DNA of 64,000 nucleotides from Sepiola atlantica. Taxonomy: Eukaryota > Mollusca > Cephalopoda > Sepiida > Sepiolidae. The stretch spans positions 42,448,937 to 42,512,936 of the forward strand of contig OY744533.1 of NCBI GenBank assembly GCA_963556195.1, written 5' to 3'. Of this stretch, positions 10,791-22,031 are shown in pieces. The position numbers and the translations under genes were made by a program. Below the pieces are notes generated by a model, which was not told the origin of the DNA, did no database searches, and saw nothing but the letters and a program-made list of their open reading frames with translations. Each line of letters begins with the position of its first letter. Positions within the stretch are counted from its first letter, which is position 1.

Positions 10791-11179
10791 GTTGTTCTCG
10801 GTACGTCTTTACAATAACCCCGTCATCAAAAATAATATCTGATTCTGTTTTAAAGATACCAATTTTAGATGTGAATAGTCCAATAGTGATAAATTATGAG
10901 AATATTTGTGTGTTTTTATAGGAAACAAGTAGTTTTTATCTTAATTTTAAATTTTGCTTGTTACATGATGTAGAGTGGTTAGAAGTTTGTATGAAAGAAA
11001 AGGGTTGTTGAATAGATATCCATCCTACTGGACTTGCGACATATAAAGAAAACAGGTTACCATCACTTGCTTATAAGAACACACTTCTTTTAATCATTTC
11101 TTAAAATACAGTTTCATGAAAACAACAAACATGGTCTGGAAAGAGTTATGAAAACAGGAATACAAACATATGTTGAGTC

Positions 11180-11395
11180 AGTAGGCATTCATGTAGTATA
11201 GAAGGATGTATGTACTTTATGTACATTCATGTACATAATACAATGTACATTCATGTACATTCATGTAGTATAGAAGGATTCATGTACTTTATGTACATTC
11301 ATGTTCATAATACAATGTACATTCATGTATATTCATGTACATTCATGTAGTATAGAAGGATTCAAAGTAGGCATTCATGTAGTATACAAGTGAGA
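11180..11395. repeat. Short-unit tandem repeat, TACATTCATG type
   Basis: The strings TACATTCATGTA and TAGTATAGAAGGAT recur several times in mixed order. It is a local minisatellite with irregular units of about 10 to 80 bases. Confidence 0.75.
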
Positions 11396-11399
11396 TTGA

Positions 11400-12615
11400 G
11401 TGCTAGTCTTTCATCTCGCCCCTCGCCAAGGTCATGGCGAGAGGCGAGAAAAGGAATATGACTTTTGTCTACTTGACTCTCAAAAACTGACTGTTAGAAA
11501 AATGCTGGAACATGTTTAGGCTGAAGTTACCTCTTACGCACAAGGATGTTTTTACCGAACAACGTATCAATCACTTCGCGAGTGAGAACATGCTAACGCC
11601 AAAGTAAATAGATCGTCATTATCTAACTGCTAGCATGATAAGTCCATGTTTTGCACGTTTTTGTTTAAACTACGACAGCACAAAACATCACCTTTGTTAA
11701 CCTCCTGGGTGATTCATGAATCTTATTTCCGGTGATTCATGCAAATAAAAATAATACAATCATGCATCAAGTACAATTTAAAAGTAAAATAAAATAGAAA
11801 CTACTTGGTCGATTTTGTCAGTCAAAATAAATTTATTACTGCCTTCAATATCGATTGTTATGTTGTTTTTTTCTTCATATCTTTCTATTATTATATTGCA
11901 GTGTATTATAAATTCAGCTTCCCAGTAACCTTCCAAAATAATCTGCGTGGATCGATCGATAAAAATCAAAGTTCAACAGAAATCAATCCCGATTTAGTCA
12001 AAACTTAAGTAAAAATAAAATGCGTGTTTATGTGACACCAAACGGTGATAATTGGTGAAGCGTTATGCCATCAAGGATCGAAAATAAAGGCCTTTCAATA
12101 CAACAATATGACTCAGATTAGCACTTTTTCGTCAACATCGGGTCTTCTCGATGCGAAGGAGGCAAGCTTCCCATGTATTATCCCCTTCTTTCGGGGCAGC
12201 GACGAGGTTTCCTGCCTCATCTCCCTCGTAAAGAAAAAAGTAAGATTACTGCACGAGGCCCGATATTAGAAAAACCAGACGCGTTCGATTTGCGCAACTT
12301 TTATAGATTATTCCATATCGGCCTTGTTTGACCTTAGGGTACTCATGGCCGGTTCCACATTTAGGCTAGATTTAATGTGACATCCGACCCAACCGCTGGA
12401 GAGGGTGATAAATAGGAACCATATGGATCGGTGAAGGTGAATAAACTTTGTTTTTTTTTATCTTGTTCGGTGGCAAAAGCTGTTGGTGGCGCTTGTAGCG
12501 GCTTGGCCACAGAAACTGTGTTGTTAGCCATGTTTGGAAGCTGATGCGGACAAGATATTGCACATGCTATCACAAGTTGTATGAAAAATTAATAAACGAC
12601 GAGAAACGTGTCTGT
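11400..12615. other. No recognised gene; one GC-richer block
   Basis: Mostly AT-rich. About 12120-12270 is GC-richer and open in one frame for roughly 50 codons, but I recognise no family and no splice context. Confidence 0.3.
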
Positions 12616-12618
12616 GAA

Positions 12619-12621
<3 letters not shown>

Positions 12622-12691
<70 letters not shown>
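12622..12691. repeat. (TA)n microsatellite
   Basis: About 70 bases of TA. Confidence 0.95.
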
Positions 12692-12692
<1 letters not shown>

Positions 12693-12784
12693 TAGCAGGG
12701 AGACGGTATATTGCTCGGGATTGAATGATGAAACACTACCATGTCCTCTTTACTATGTTCATGACAGATATTACTGTCCTTCTC

Positions 12785-13225
12785 GCGTTTCGCCCCCTAA
12801 TATAGTCGGAAGACGGTAACATTTTGTAAAATTCTCTGAATTTCTGTCGTATACATATGGTGTAAATTTCATTACAATCGGGCGTACGTATTTGTAAGTT
12901 TTGGGGAATTCTAACTCCATAGATCACTTAAAGATTAGACACATAGAAAGTAACGTAGAGAGTCGGGACCACTTCCATTGTCTTCCTCGGAGAATGGTAA
13001 ACATATGATATAAATTTCAGATAATAGAATAAATTCTAAGTTTTTAAAAAGGTTTGGCCCGGAAACACTTCCAGTGTTTCTCCGAGAAAATTGTAAACAT
13101 ATGATATAAATTTCATAAAAATTGGAGATATTTGAAGTTTTAAAGTGGTACTACCCTCATATTCCCCTTTAAGGGTACGCTTAAAGATTCGGGTCGACTT
13201 CGATTGTCTTCCCCGGAAAGAAATT
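12785..13225. repeat. Decayed tandem repeat, CTTCCATTGTCTTCC type
   Basis: At least four diverged units share a block like GACnACTTCnATTGTCTTCC, a block like CCGGAGAA, and then AACATATGATATAAATTTCA. Best units start near 12960, 13060 and 13190; the 12785-12900 unit is weaker. The family is not recognised. Confidence 0.65.
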
Positions 13226-13305
13226 ACATAAGAGTACAGTTTTAGATTTTATGTAGATTATCTAACCTTTCTTTGAATAAGAAAAAACACACAGACAAAA
13301 ATATT

Positions 13306-13309
<4 letters not shown>

Positions 13310-13358
<49 letters not shown>

Positions 13359-13770
13359 GTATATATATATGTATATATATGTATATATATATATAACGAT
13401 GTATATATATATATATATAACGATGTATATATATATATATAATGAGGTATATATATAACGATGTATATATATATAATAATGTATATATAACGATGTATAT
13501 ATATAACGATGTATGTATACAATTATAACGATGTATATATATATAACGATGTATGTATTATATATACATAACGATGTATATATATATATATATATAACGA
13601 TGTGTATATACTTATATAACGATGTATATATATATATATATAACGATGTATTATATATATATATAACGATGTATATATAACGATGTATATATACATATAT
13701 AACGATGTATATATATAACGATGTATGTATTATATATATATAACGATGTATATATATATAACGATATGTA
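13310..13770. repeat. TA-rich array interrupted by ACGATGTAT
   Basis: After a pure (TA)n start, the word ACGATGTAT recurs about 20 times separated by TA runs of varying length. Long Tyr-Ile frames on the minus strand result from the repeat and are not genes. Confidence 0.9.
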
Positions 13771-14296
13771 CTGCGCACTTTTATTGCTTATTAGACTGCA
13801 TTCATGTTCAGCAGAACTGGATAAATATACTAGATTATAGGTTGTTATGATCTTCTCTTTCTGAAATAAGTACCGTTTTCATATATGAATGCATGTCATG
13901 TATTCTTCTCCTTGGATATTCCTTATTCTCTCTCTCCCTCCATCCTACTCTCTCTCTCTCTATTTCTAAGTGAAAATCCCTTTTTTTACGCTTATCGGCT
14001 TTTTCCAACCTTAATCTAAGTCGAAGTGATGCAACTACATCAAGTCGACTTTTACATAAGTACTGCGATATAAATTCGAAGAATGTGTGGATTTTACCCG
14101 CTTTTCAGTTTTATTATTCGTGTCTTGCAATGTGATTGGTAAGATCAGTCCTCAAGAGCGAAGCCATTGACTAGAAAATTTCATCGTGAAAAATGCCATA
14201 TAAAAGAAACCAGTCGTCTCTTTAAAATAGCAAACTCAAGGAACATAATACATCAATATACAAATATACACAAATAAATTATCATGGTTCCGTATT

Positions 14297-14299
<3 letters not shown>
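13771..14299. other. No recognised feature
   Basis: AT-rich DNA with a short CT-rich patch near 13930-13965. Confidence 0.4.

Positions 14300-14343
<44 letters not shown>
14300..14343. repeat. (TA)n microsatellite
   Basis: About 44 bases of TA. Confidence 0.95.
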
Positions 14344-14347
<4 letters not shown>

Positions 14348-14821
14348 TATATAAACAATAGTATAGCCTTACGTCAATCAACCAAGGCTTCAAGGTGTAT
14401 TATGACTCTTAATTATTGTTTCCATGTTATTTGTACAACTATAGCTAAGAAACAATAATTAAGTCATAATAAACATGTATCAAAAAAAGAGGATAACAAC
14501 TTACATAATAATAATAATAACAACAAAGAATGGAGCTACAAGTATAAAAGTAAACACCCGTTGCAAAGAAAGTGTCTAACTCAAGATATAATTTACTTAA
14601 CAAATGTATTCCCAGAAAACAACCCTAATCTAAATTAATTTTACATATAGGGTACAAGCACTAATTTTAAGGCCAGGTACACGAATCACAAATTATTATT
14701 TAACAACCCAAATAAGAAAATAGGAACCTCACTATCCAACTACATTAAATTTATGTAGTTTTATAAATGCTCTACTTGATATTTAACACTCTTTATTAAC
14801 ACATTTGAACTTGATCAATTA

Positions 14822-14898
<77 letters not shown>
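14822..14898. repeat. (TA)n(GA)n(GATA)n microsatellite
   Basis: Short TA and GA runs followed by about ten GATA units; directly borders inverted element D. Confidence 0.95.
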
Positions 14899-15424
14899 TG
14901 GTAATTTGAATAAAGGAAAACAAAAACAATATTATTTATGTATTCCTCAACGTTTCGTCTTTATTTCGAGACTTCCTCAAAGTGATTGTTTGAAGAAAAT
15001 AACACACAAGTACAAATCGTTTGAAGCAAAGGTGGTAGCCTGTGTGTGCCTGAAAGACCGCTTATGCAAAAAATAAATTATGAGATAAAAGTAAGTGGTG
15101 GCGGTCGGAAATTGAGTTAACAGTAGAGAGAGAGGGGGAAATGGTGGCGGTTGTAATTATAAGATCATCAGGGAGGGGGAGGGAGCTAATGTTATGTAAG
15201 CTAAGACACGTCGTTTATGATAAGATCAGCTATGAGTTCATCGAGATTGTGGAATACCTTACAACATTGTGGAAGGTGTGGGGGCAAACATTGGTGGCGG
15301 TAAGAGTGGATGTAAACCAATCATTCTGAGGAAGTCTCGAAATCAAGATGAATACATAAACAATATTGTTTTGGGGTTCCTTCTTTCCAATTTCAATTAC
15401 GTCGGAACACTATTTCCATTATTT

Positions 15425-15430
<6 letters not shown>
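14899..15430. mobile_element. Inverted-repeat element D, copy 1 (PLE-like)
   Basis: The left end (about 14905-14990: ACAATATTATTTATGTATTC, GTTTCGTC, CGAGACTTCCTCA) is the reverse complement of about 15325-15400. The interior is purine-rich and non-coding. Read on the minus strand, the left end gives GAGGA, a GTCT/AGAC stem, then GAAAC. Copy 2 is at 51763-52058 and shares both ends. Both copies lie between (TA)-type tracts. I infer a non-autonomous PLE because of the inverted ends and the CTGAGGA ... GAAAC arrangement. Confidence 0.6.
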
Positions 15431-15505
<75 letters not shown>

Positions 15506-15510
15506 TATTT
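15427..15510. repeat. (TA)n microsatellite
   Basis: About 80 bases, almost pure TA, at the right end of element D. Confidence 0.95.
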
Positions 15511-15564
15511 TCTTTATGCCCATCAAAAATAGCCCGCCCCTCGGGAAAACAGATAACATGTGGG

Positions 15565-15890
15565 TTGTAGTAAAACACGTTTTATTAATTACTCAAGAGA
15601 ATGGAACACATCCATTAAGGTCACTGAATATTTGCACAAAAGTCCGTTTCTCTTATATTTCTGCCTTTACGTAAATTCACACAATTCTGCTGTTCACCAT
15701 TCTGCCATGATGCGTTCGACATTTTGCATTTTGGACAGCCTTATCCTAACTGTAAAAGTAACATAACTCTTATCCTAACTGAACCCTAACCTAACCCAAA
15801 CCCTAACCCGGCGCATTTCTAGACACAACTCACAAAAGTAGGTCAAGAACGTGTGTGCGCACTGTGCATTAATTGACCGTGTATTTTCTT
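15565..15890 (-). repeat. Dispersed family G, left copy, with telomere-like motif
   Basis: This stretch is the reverse complement of about 18905-19235. Shared strings include ACTCAAGA, GATGCGTTCGACA, CGCATTTCTA and the CCCTAACCnAACCC block at about 15783-15812. The TTAGGG-like part is degenerate and internal, so it is part of the repeat and not a chromosome end. A third partial copy without the telomere-like part is at 60045-60175. Confidence 0.75.
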
Positions 15891-15960
15891 TGTAAAACTC
15901 ATTTTTAGCATTTGTGGCGGGATTCTTCTAAACAAGATCCGGGATGGCTTAAAAAGTCGA

Positions 15961-16035
15961 AAGACACAATTTCTTTTCGGTTATTTCTTTTCGATTATTT
16001 CTTTTCGATTATTTCTTTTCGATTATTCCTTTTGT
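15961..16035. repeat. 16-bp tandem repeat
   Basis: TTTCTTTTCGATTATT is repeated about four times with minor variation. Confidence 0.9.
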
Positions 16036-16129
16036 AATTTTTCCTTCCTGTCATTTGTTTCCAAATCTGTCTACAACTTTTGCATAACATGTAATTCTTC
16101 TGAATAAATCTCTCCGCATTTTAACCCAG

Positions 16130-16770
16130 CACGATTAACCCGTGGTGACTTGATCTATGTCATTGCCGGAGTCAATTAGTTTGGGAAGTAATTTGATCCC
16201 AAACGACTGGTGGCTCAACAACCGCTCCCAAGAGGGTAAGGGTCGTGCAAGGGGACCGGTGGTGACCTTCAACAATTCCCGCAATCTGTTTAATTCGATG
16301 ACAAATACATAGACCCAATGCGACGAGCCATTGCCACCCTGACACACATGCTATGACGTTCGCTTTTCATTTGCTTCAGCCGGGGGCTTCGGAAAAAGCC
16401 GATGCTGGGCACAGAATTGAGCGTTCTTGCTTCGGACTCGAACGGTTGGCGAGAGAAGGGTGACTCGTTATCATCTGGACACAACATAACCATATTTGTA
16501 AGGAGTTGTCGAAATTGACACGCAGCTTTCGTTCTGGTAAATGGATACGAGAGAAGGGGAGGTACGGAGGATGTCACAAACTCCCCCCTTCTATCTGCAT
16601 AATAAGATGCATCCACACGTCCCCTGATTGCCGTGTGCATCTTGCAAGGCGTTGGAATGTCAGATCGAAAGTTTTCCCTGTGAACACCAGGAATCAGATG
16701 TCCTCGTTTTTAGCTAACGAAAAAATCAGATTATTCACTTTGGCAAATAACAAGATTTTTTATATATAAT
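16130..16770. other. Unrecognised GC-richer block with open minus-strand frame
   Basis: Base composition is clearly less AT-rich than its surroundings. The minus strand is open for 116 codons (16640 to 16290) and a neighbouring frame for 70 codons (16347 to 16135), overlapping as if one frame had shifted near 16320. The predicted protein contains FRSPRLKQ and LNRLRELL but no motif I can assign. It may be a retroelement remnant. It lies between family G's left copy and the 8-bp satellite. Confidence 0.35.
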
Positions 16771-16848
16771 AATCCTTGCTCAAGTACCCGTTTACATCGG
16801 CTTCTCCAATTTTCTTCTTCTTTTTAACAACTTATAAAAAATATCTTT

Positions 16849-18885
16849 TATAATAATGTAATAATGTAATAATATAATAATGTAATAATGTAATAATGTA
16901 ATAATGTAATAATGTAATAATGTAATAATATAATAATGTAATAATGTAATAATGTAATGATGTAATAATGTAATAATATAATAATATAATAATATAATAA
17001 TGTAATAATGTAATAACGTAATAATGTAATAATGTAATAATATAATAATGTAATAATGTAATAATGTAATAATATAATAATGTAATAATGTAATAATATA
17101 ATAATGTAATAATGTAATAATGTAGTAATGTAATAATGTAATAATGTAATAATATAATAATGTAATAATGTAATAATGTAATGATGTAATAATGTAATAA
17201 TATAATAATATAATAATATAATAATGTAATAATGTAATAACGTAATAATGTAATAATGTAATAATATAATAATGTAATAATGTAATAATGTAATAATATA
17301 ATAATGTAATAATGTAATAATATAATAATGTAATAATGTAATAATGTAGTAATGTAATAATGTAATAATGTAATAATATAATAATGTAATAATGTAATAA
17401 TGTAATGATGTAATAATGCAATAATATAATAATATAATAATATAATAATGTAATAATGTAATAACGTAATAATGTAATAATGTAATAATATAATAATGTA
17501 ATAATGTAATAATGTAATAATATAATAATGTAATAATGTAATAATATAATAATGTAATAATGTAATAATGTAGTAATGTAATAATGTAATAATGTAATAA
17601 TATAATAATGTAATAATGTAATAATGTAATAATATAATAATGTATTAATGTAATAATGTAATAATGTAATAATATAATAATGTAATAATGTAATAATGTA
17701 ATAATGTAATAATATAATAATGTAATAATGTAATAATGTAATAATGTAATAATATAATAATGTAATAATGTAATAATGTAATAATATAATAATGTATTAA
17801 TGTAATAATGTAATAATGTAATAATATAATAATGTAATAATGTAATAATATAATAATGTAATAATGTAATAATGTATTAATGTAATAATGTAATAATGTA
17901 ATAATATAATAATGTAATAATGTAATAATGTAATAATGTAATAATATAATAATGTAATAATGTAATAATGTAATAATATAATAATGTAATAATGTAATAA
18001 TGTAATAATATAATAATGTATTAATGTAATAATATAATAATGTAATAATTTAATAATATAATAATGTAATAATGTAATAATGTAGTAATGTAATAATGTA
18101 ATAATGTAATAATATAATAATGTAATAATGTAATAATGTAATGATGTAATAATGTAATAATATAATAATATAATAATATAATAATGTAATAATGTAATAA
18201 CGTAATAATGTAATAATGTAATAATATAATAATGTAATAATGTAATAATGTAATAATATAATAATGTAATAATGTAATAATATAATAATGTAATAATGTA
18301 ATAATGTAGTAATGTAATAATGTAATAATGTAATAATATAATAATGTAATAATGTAATAATGTAATAGTATAATAATGTATTAATGTAATAATGTAATAA
18401 TGTAATAATATAATAATGTAATAATGTAATAATGTAATAATGTAATAATATAATAATGTAATAATGTAATAATGTAATAATGTAATAATATAATAATGTA
18501 ATAATGTAATAATGTAATAATATAATAATGTATTAATGTAATAATGTAATAATATAATAATGTAATAATGTAATAATATAATAATGTAATACTGTAATAA
18601 TGTATTAATGTAATAATGTAATAATGTAATAATATAATAATGTAATAATGTAATAATGTAATAATGTAATAATATAATAATGTAATAATGTAATAATGTA
18701 ATAATATAATAATGTAATAATGTAATAATGTAATAATATAATAATGTAATAATGTAATAATGTAATAATATAATAATGTATTAATGTAATAATGTAATAA
18801 TGTAATAATATAATAATGTAATAATGTAATAATGTAATAATGAAATAATAATGTAATAATGTAATAATGTAATAATTCAATAATG
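16849..18885. repeat. 2-kb satellite of 8-bp units (TAATAATG)
   Basis: About 255 copies of TAATAATG with variants TAATAATA, TAATGATG, TAACG and TATTAATG. The rare TGATG variant falls at about 16957, 17181 and 17405, a spacing of 224 bases (28 units), and again near 18141. Together with a repeated surrounding variant order this shows a higher-order repeat. Because 8 is not a multiple of 3, the minus strand has very long frames (up to 209 codons) of HYYIITLL type; these are artefacts. Confidence 0.97.
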
Positions 18886-18904
18886 AATTTTGTAAACAAA
18901 AAAT

Positions 18905-19223
18905 GAAAAAATAAAAATAGTCCGCCAGTTAGACGCAGTGCGCCCACACGCCCTCGAATTACGTTTGTGAGTATTGTTTAGAAATGCGTCCAGTTAGATA
19001 TAGGTTAGGGTTAGGGTTAGAGTCAAAGTGTCTGAGATCGATAAACCCCTTGTTTCTCGCTGTACAGAATGCAGAATAAATGTCACTGTCGAACGCATCG
19101 CGGAAGGGTAGGCAGCTATTTGTGTGAGTTTATGTGGAGTCATGAATATAAGGGTCGATCGTTTTATGCACATACTCAATGACATGAATGGATTTCATCA
19201 TCTTGAGTAAGGAATAAAAAGTT

Positions 19224-19254
<31 letters not shown>

Positions 19255-19260
19255 ACTGAA
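18905..19260 (+). repeat. Dispersed family G, right copy, with telomere-like motif
   Basis: Inverted partner of 15565-15890. It contains GGTTAGGGTTAGGGTTAG at about 19003-19020, then GAACGCATCGCGG, TGTGTGAGTTTATG, TCTTGAGTAAGGAATAAAA and a (GTT)n tail at about 19223-19253. A head, a body and a simple-repeat tail suggest a SINE-like retroposon. The tail is the last part shared with the 60 kb copy. Confidence 0.75.
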
Positions 19261-19686
19261 CCCCACGTTTTGTAAGTTTGGGCATGGCGGGGATATTTTT
19301 AGGACGTGGGGCGCTCCTACAAAAGAATCAAATATACTTGAACTTTGAATTCTAATAAAGGCAATGTGAAATTGCATTGTGTGAACGTTTTAATAAAATA
19401 AAAACAATTATAAAACACGAAATAAATTACATTTATCAATAATTTTTTAAAAATAAAATAAAATGTAACACATATTTCATTTTACTCAAACTATGAACTG
19501 AAACGGTTGTGTATATTTCTTAAGTCTTTTTGTAATTTACTTAAATTGTTTTTACTAATTGAACCATAAATTAATCTACGAATACTATCTATTATAATCA
19601 AGATTTGGTATCTGTCTATAGTAAATCAAAACTATACTATTACTTCTATTAATTGTACTATCGTTCAATGCTCAATTCAAAGAGGC
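19261..19686. other. No recognised feature
   Basis: Very AT-rich sequence without a motif I can name. Confidence 0.4.
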
Positions 19687-19815
19687 TAGTGTAGTATCTG
19701 TTATGTTGTCATGATACCATACTCCCAGGCATTAAGTCAACCTTTTTGGGGAGGAAGTGTACTAAATTTTCGTTCGTCATGATATCATGCTCACGCTGAT
19801 TATCTCCACTTATTT
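19687..19815 (-). repeat. Dispersed satellite S, locus 1
   Basis: On the minus strand it reads CATGACAACATAACAGATAC, TACACT, with upstream TTAATGCCTGGGAG and TATGGTATCATGAC. The same words form tandem units at 41700-42435 and 46740-47030. Confidence 0.65.
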
Positions 19816-20096
19816 TCGCTGATGGGCGGTAATGATACTATTAAAAAATATATAACATATTATAAATTAAAACTTTATTCCTTGCGTAAAGTTTATGAGA
19901 TATAATTATTTTTCTAACTTTTGAAATTCAATTGATGTCTCGTTGGGTATCATTTTAGTTGTTTTTTAGCTTTTCCAGCTTTTTTTTTCTTTGTTTTTGT
20001 TATTTCATATACACATTCGTTAGGATCCAGTGATTTCGAATACGAATCGAGTTTCGGCCTACTTCGAATGGAGAAAGCGTAAAAAGGATGAACAAT

Positions 20097-20099
<3 letters not shown>

Positions 20100-20154
<55 letters not shown>
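20100..20154. repeat. (TA)n microsatellite
   Basis: About 54 bases of TA, directly left of the second PLE-B copy. Confidence 0.95.
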
Positions 20155-20156
<2 letters not shown>

Positions 20157-20477
20157 TGTTTAGTCTAGCTAGTTAACCAATCAGATTATTTGTTATTCTC
20201 GTTGGGCTTCTCACAAACAAAGGCTAGGTAGATTTTACTTCCTATTCTATTGTTCGGTTTTCTATACGGTGGCGCATCCCTGTTTCTTTGTTGTGTCGAA
20301 ATAATGGGTGACCTTATTTTAACACGTGTTTGCTTGGATTTTCATTTTAGGTTTTAAATATATTTTCATAACTTACTACCTAGCTCTACTCACGTATTGA
20401 GCACTGTTGAAGTAAATACTGAAAATTCATACATGGAAGATGATATCCCCTTTATAACATTTTATGTGGACACATGA

Positions 20478-20484
<7 letters not shown>
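20155..20484 (-). mobile_element. PLE family B, copy 2, internally deleted
   Basis: 20155-20350 corresponds to 8190-8410 (CTAGTTAACCAATCAGATT, GTTGGGCTTCTCAC), and 20365-20484 corresponds to 9005-9138 (CTTACTACCTAGCTCTACT, AGTAAATACTGAAAATT). The endonuclease region is missing. It is bounded by (TA)n on both sides, as if a TA tract flanks the element at each site. Confidence 0.75.

Positions 20485-20527
<43 letters not shown>
20484..20527. repeat. (TA)n microsatellite
   Basis: About 44 bases of TA at the right end of PLE-B copy 2. Confidence 0.95.
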
Positions 20528-20535
<8 letters not shown>

Positions 20536-20544
20536 ACTAGTAAA

Positions 20545-20880
20545 ATATCCATCCCAGGACGGGTAAAATTAATTCCTAGAACACAACATTTTTTTACTAC
20601 CTTTCTGCCTTCTTGCGGATATTAAAATCAAAATATACTGATATAAAACCTTATGTCAAGCATCCTTATTCTAATTTTGATCAAAATCCATTGAAAGATT
20701 TTGATTCTAGAAAATGTCTGAAATTTAAGGCTTACGGTTAAAAGGTATTGATAAGAAATTGAAAATCAGCGAATCTGGCTAAATTGGTGTCTAATGAATA
20801 TGAATCAAATTTAATGCAAATCTGAAATATTTGAATTTTCAAATGTGTCCATATTATGCCACTTCAAAGCCTGTTAAAAT
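20545..20880 (-). repeat. Dispersed family H, single unit
   Basis: The minus strand matches the units at 32470-33330: GCAAATCTGAAATATTTGAA, TAATAAGAAATTGAAA, TTGGTGTnTAATGA and CCAGGACGGGTAAAATTAA (as read on plus). No coding content. The family is not recognised. Confidence 0.65.
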
Positions 20881-20977
20881 ACTCCGAAGAAACGATAATT
20901 TGGGGAATATTGAAATATTGTTTCGAATATATATTCCAAAATTCATAATGATCCGTTCATTAGATTAAGAGATAAGC

Positions 20978-21029
<52 letters not shown>

Positions 21030-21245
21030 TTTAAAATCCCGAAACAGTTTTCATGGTAAACAACTGACGATCCCTTATATAAAAAACATATATAAAAATA
21101 TATTTATATTAGAGTAAATTCTTGGAAGTTAACTAATATAGTGATTGCAGTAGATTGATTGACTTACTAGACCAGAATCTTTCAACGAGAAATTTCTTTT
21201 TTTTTTTCTTTTTTTTACTCCAGTTTTGAAGGTTAAAAATCTTCC

Positions 21246-21250
<5 letters not shown>

Positions 21251-21311
<61 letters not shown>
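21251..21311. repeat. (TA)n(TG)n microsatellite
   Basis: About 40 bases of TA then about 20 of TG, at the inner edge of element C's left arm. Confidence 0.95.
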
Positions 21312-21930
21312 ATAAACTTAGGTGTATATATATACACACACAATTTACAATTTCTTTACTTATTAGTATATATTTACCCTGTTTTCCTTTTTCTTTTGTA
21401 TCCTGTTTTGTCCGCCCCCCCCCCCCCCCCATACTTGACTCTGTTTTGACAGCCGTCTTCTCGTCGTGCTCACAGAACCGAAGAAACCTCAGTTACCAGC
21501 ACAATTCTACGGGGCTTTTTCGCTCCAACATCCGTTCCGTTTGCATGGCATGTTGTAGCCGCCGCGAACGCTTTTCTCAACATCACTTCATTTTCGTTTC
21601 GTTTTTGTTTCGTTTTTGTTTTGTTTTCCGTAGAAAGTTGTGACACACGTGGACTACACCTTGCCAGTAACTCTATCCAGTTGTTATAGATAACCAGTCG
21701 CTAGTGGAACAATTTTTTGAAGGAAAACAAATCCTTTTTTCTCTGTTTTATCCGCCTCGAATTGCTTAATTCTAGCATAACAAACCACATGGCCCGACTA
21801 TTTTTTGTTGCAGTTTATTTTTCGTGGATAGAAACAATAAATATATACAAACATATAAGCGCTGTTTAGTTTTTCAGTTCGGAAGTATTTTAGTATTATT
21901 TCTCGAAGTGATCTGATTTTTTAATCTGTA

Positions 21931-22031
21931 ACAAGAAGAAGAAGAAGAAGAAGAAGAAGAAGAAGAAGAAGAAGAAGAAGAAGAAGAAGAAGAAGAAGAA
22001 GAAGAAGAAGAAGAAGAAGAAAAAGAAGAAG
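21931..22031. repeat. (AAG)n microsatellite
   Basis: About 33 nearly pure GAA/AAG triplets, one strand all purine. Long GAA tracts can form triplex DNA. Confidence 0.97.

Noticed and set aside
12120..12270. Exon candidate in a GC-richer block
   Set aside because: Open for about 50 codons but without splice-like borders or a recognisable motif.
13242..13778. 178-codon Tyr/Ile frame
   Set aside because: Translation of a TA-rich array.
16792..17421. Long minus-strand frames of HYYIITLL type (also 18381-18947)
   Set aside because: They are the direct translation of an 8-bp satellite; the period gives a 24-base, 8-residue repeat with no stop. No start context, no non-repeat domain.
19000..19022. 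Chromosome end or telomere
   Set aside because: Only two to three TTAGGG units, embedded in a dispersed repeat with a second copy at 15.8 kb.
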